Made by a program: the position numbers and the translations under genes. The notes beneath the pieces were generated by a model. It was not told the origin of the DNA. It worked only from the letters and a program-made list of their open reading frames with translations, and made no database searches. This document shows, one piece after another, positions 62,941 to 64,000 of a stretch of DNA of 64,000 bases (positions are counted from its first letter, which is position 1; every line of letters starts with the position of its first letter). The stretch spans positions 124,001 to 188,000 of the forward strand of contig OX638316.1 of assembly GCA_951812525.1 (NCBI GenBank). Reading direction: 5' to 3'. This DNA comes from an uncultured Poribacteria bacterium. Its GTDB lineage: Bacteria > Poribacteria > WGA-4E > WGA-3G.

Positions 62941-63432
62941 GTGAAATTCGTGCTATATTTCTGTTATTTGTCAATCGTGTGGATCATTGCGTTTACAGGC
63001 TGCGGTATGAAACATAATGAGAATATACCACACGATTCTATACATCTTCAAGCAAAAACAGATGCTGAATTGGATGCCAGCCACGATGCCAATACGCTGG
63101 CTTATCTTGGAGCAGGCGTGAGTGTTCCTTTCGCCGCTGCGCCGTGTGGTGTGACGTATGCTTTTATGACTGCGCCAACGGAATATCTCGGGGGTATTAT
63201 TGCTTTAGCAGGTTCTGCAGCGGTCTTAAGCCTACTGATTGCCCATCATAGCCGTCCGCCCAACCCGCCACCTGAAAGATTGATCGGAAAATCACCTGAA
63301 TATGTCAAGTTTTACGCCAAGATCTACCGCTCGAAAATGCGATCGCATCGAATGCGAGCCGTTGCCGCCGGATCTATCGTCGGTTGCGCTGCCATAACCG
63401 TCATGTCCGCTATTATTATCTCTAATTTGTGA
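62941..63432 (+). CDS. Small lipoprotein, GKSPEYVKFY family (copy A)
   Basis: A 163-residue protein starting at GTG with AAGGAG eight bases upstream. Lipobox FTGC (Cys at 21) follows a hydrophobic signal. Two further hydrophobic segments (about 55-75 and 83-102) flank a loop, then NPPPERLIGKSPEYVKFYAK, a basic KMRSHRMRA stretch and a last hydrophobic helix. No known family is recognised. The next gene is a close paralogue, ten bases downstream, so they are cotranscribed. Confidence 0.72.
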   Translation: MKFVLYFCYLSIVWIIAFTGCGMKHNENIPHDSIHLQAKTDAELDASHDANTLAYLGAGVSVPFAAAPCGVTYAFMTAPTEYLGGIIALAGSAAVLSLLIAHHSRPPNPPPERLIGKSPEYVKFYAKIYRSKMRSHRMRAVAAGSIVGCAAITVMSAIIISNL

Positions 63433-63442
63433 GGAGATTCTT

Positions 63443-63976
63443 GTGAAATTCGTGCTATATTTCTGTTGTATATCAATCGTCTGGGGCATTGCGTTTGTTG
63501 GCTGCGGTATGAAACATAATGAGAATATGCTGTCCGATTCTATACGTTTTCAGGCAAAAACAGATGCTGAATCCGATGCGAAACAAGAGGTCGATTTACT
63601 GGCTTACTTTGGAACAGGCGTGAGCGCGCCTCTCGCCGTAGGGACATGTTGTTTGATGGCTGGATGCATTGGCATGTTAATCGTTGATGAAAATGTGGAC
63701 TTTTTTCCGTCCATTAGTGCCTCAGTGGTTTCTGCAGCAATTTTAAGCATAGGGATTACCGATCATAGCCCTCCACCAAATCCGCCACCTGAGAGGTTGA
63801 TCGGAAAATCACCTGAATATGTCAAGTTTTATGCCAATGCCTATCGCGAAAAAATGCGATCGTATCGAATGCGAGCCGTTACCGCCGGATCTATCGTCGG
63901 TTGTGCTGCCATGACCGCCGCGACCGTTATTATTCGGCTTATTTATCATGCGATGAGGTCGGGTGGTCATGATTGA
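63443..63976 (+). CDS. Small lipoprotein, GKSPEYVKFY family (copy B)
   Basis: A 177-residue paralogue of the preceding gene with the same GTG start and GAGGAG site, lipobox FVGC, central hydrophobic region, NPPPERLIGKSPEYVKFYAN motif and basic KMRSYRMRA segment. Its first and last thirds are nearly identical to copy A, while the middle (around DENVDFFPSISASVV) diverges and is longer. This pattern indicates tandem duplication followed by change in the exposed middle. The function is unknown. It ends 24 bases before the window edge. Confidence 0.72.
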   Translation: MKFVLYFCCISIVWGIAFVGCGMKHNENMLSDSIRFQAKTDAESDAKQEVDLLAYFGTGVSAPLAVGTCCLMAGCIGMLIVDENVDFFPSISASVVSAAILSIGITDHSPPPNPPPERLIGKSPEYVKFYANAYREKMRSYRMRAVTAGSIVGCAAMTAATVIIRLIYHAMRSGGHD

Positions 63977-64000
63977 AATAAAACACGCAATAAGTAGTTT

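Noticed and set aside
1-64000. tRNA, 16S/23S/5S rRNA, CRISPR arrays, prophage
   Set aside because: None could be recognised by reading; a tRNAscan/Infernal run would be needed to exclude a missed tRNA.

Overview
The window looks like a chromosomal segment of a Candidatus Poribacteria member (a sponge-associated lineage) or a close relative. Reasons: three proteins or fragments end in the LPNYPNPFNPETW / YPNPFNP type C-terminal domain that I associate with poribacterial secreted proteins; WD40, ankyrin, TPR, LamG, cohesin and dockerin modules are abundant; an ASPIC/UnbV gene sits beside a TPR gene; and intergenic regions carry small dispersed palindromes. This assignment is inference from family content; no 16S gene is present. 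Coding is dense. ATG, GTG and TTG starts occur, and AGGAG-type ribosome binding sites are easy to see.

Layout. 1-2240 (+): a dehydrogenase-like protein, an ArsC/Spx-like thioredoxin-fold protein whose first active-site Cys is an in-frame UGA (candidate selenoprotein), and a nucleotide-sugar-type SDR. 2248-7970 (-): an ASPIC/UnbV + TPR pair, a LamG protein and a radical SAM protein. 8115-27483 (-): a near-complete division and cell wall (dcw) cluster, in transcription order rsmH-ftsL-ftsI-murE-hydrolase-murF-ddl-mraY-murD-ftsW-murG-murC-ftsQ-ftsA-ftsZ. It makes UDP-MurNAc-pentapeptide and lipid II, flips and polymerises it, and builds the Z ring; the MurE DNPR motif suggests meso-DAP. mraZ and murB are absent, ddl and a hydrolase are inserted, and MurF carries membrane segments instead of its usual N-terminal domain. 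27562-38989: scattered metabolic genes (oxidoreductases, hydantoinase B-type subunit, B12-dependent ribonucleotide reductase, TyrRS, RraA-like and HpcH/HpaI-type aldolases) and the RNase P RNA gene.

39448-49167 (+) is an accessory regulatory region. An ECF sigma factor, its zinc-type anti-sigma and a DUF4252 protein are followed by a DUF4252-DUF5694 fusion and five tandem DUF5694 paralogues, several exported. The array ends with an ECF sigma factor fused in frame to the GTP-binding half of an FtsZ-like protein. 49296-51378 holds a 431-bp element present twice (promoter plus structured RNA candidate), flanking an ankyrin-repeat gene. 52020-63976 (+) encodes exported proteins: lipoproteins, a 14-repeat WD40 protein, a 1033-residue WD40 / zinc protease / dockerin / cohesin / dockerin protein, a WD40-dockerin protein, and a decaying tandem family of small membrane proteins.

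The strongest leads are the candidate selenoprotein (1114-1455), the sigma-FtsZ fusion (47968-49167), the duplicated RNA element (49296 and 50947) and the DUF5694 array with its catalytically degenerate fused copy.
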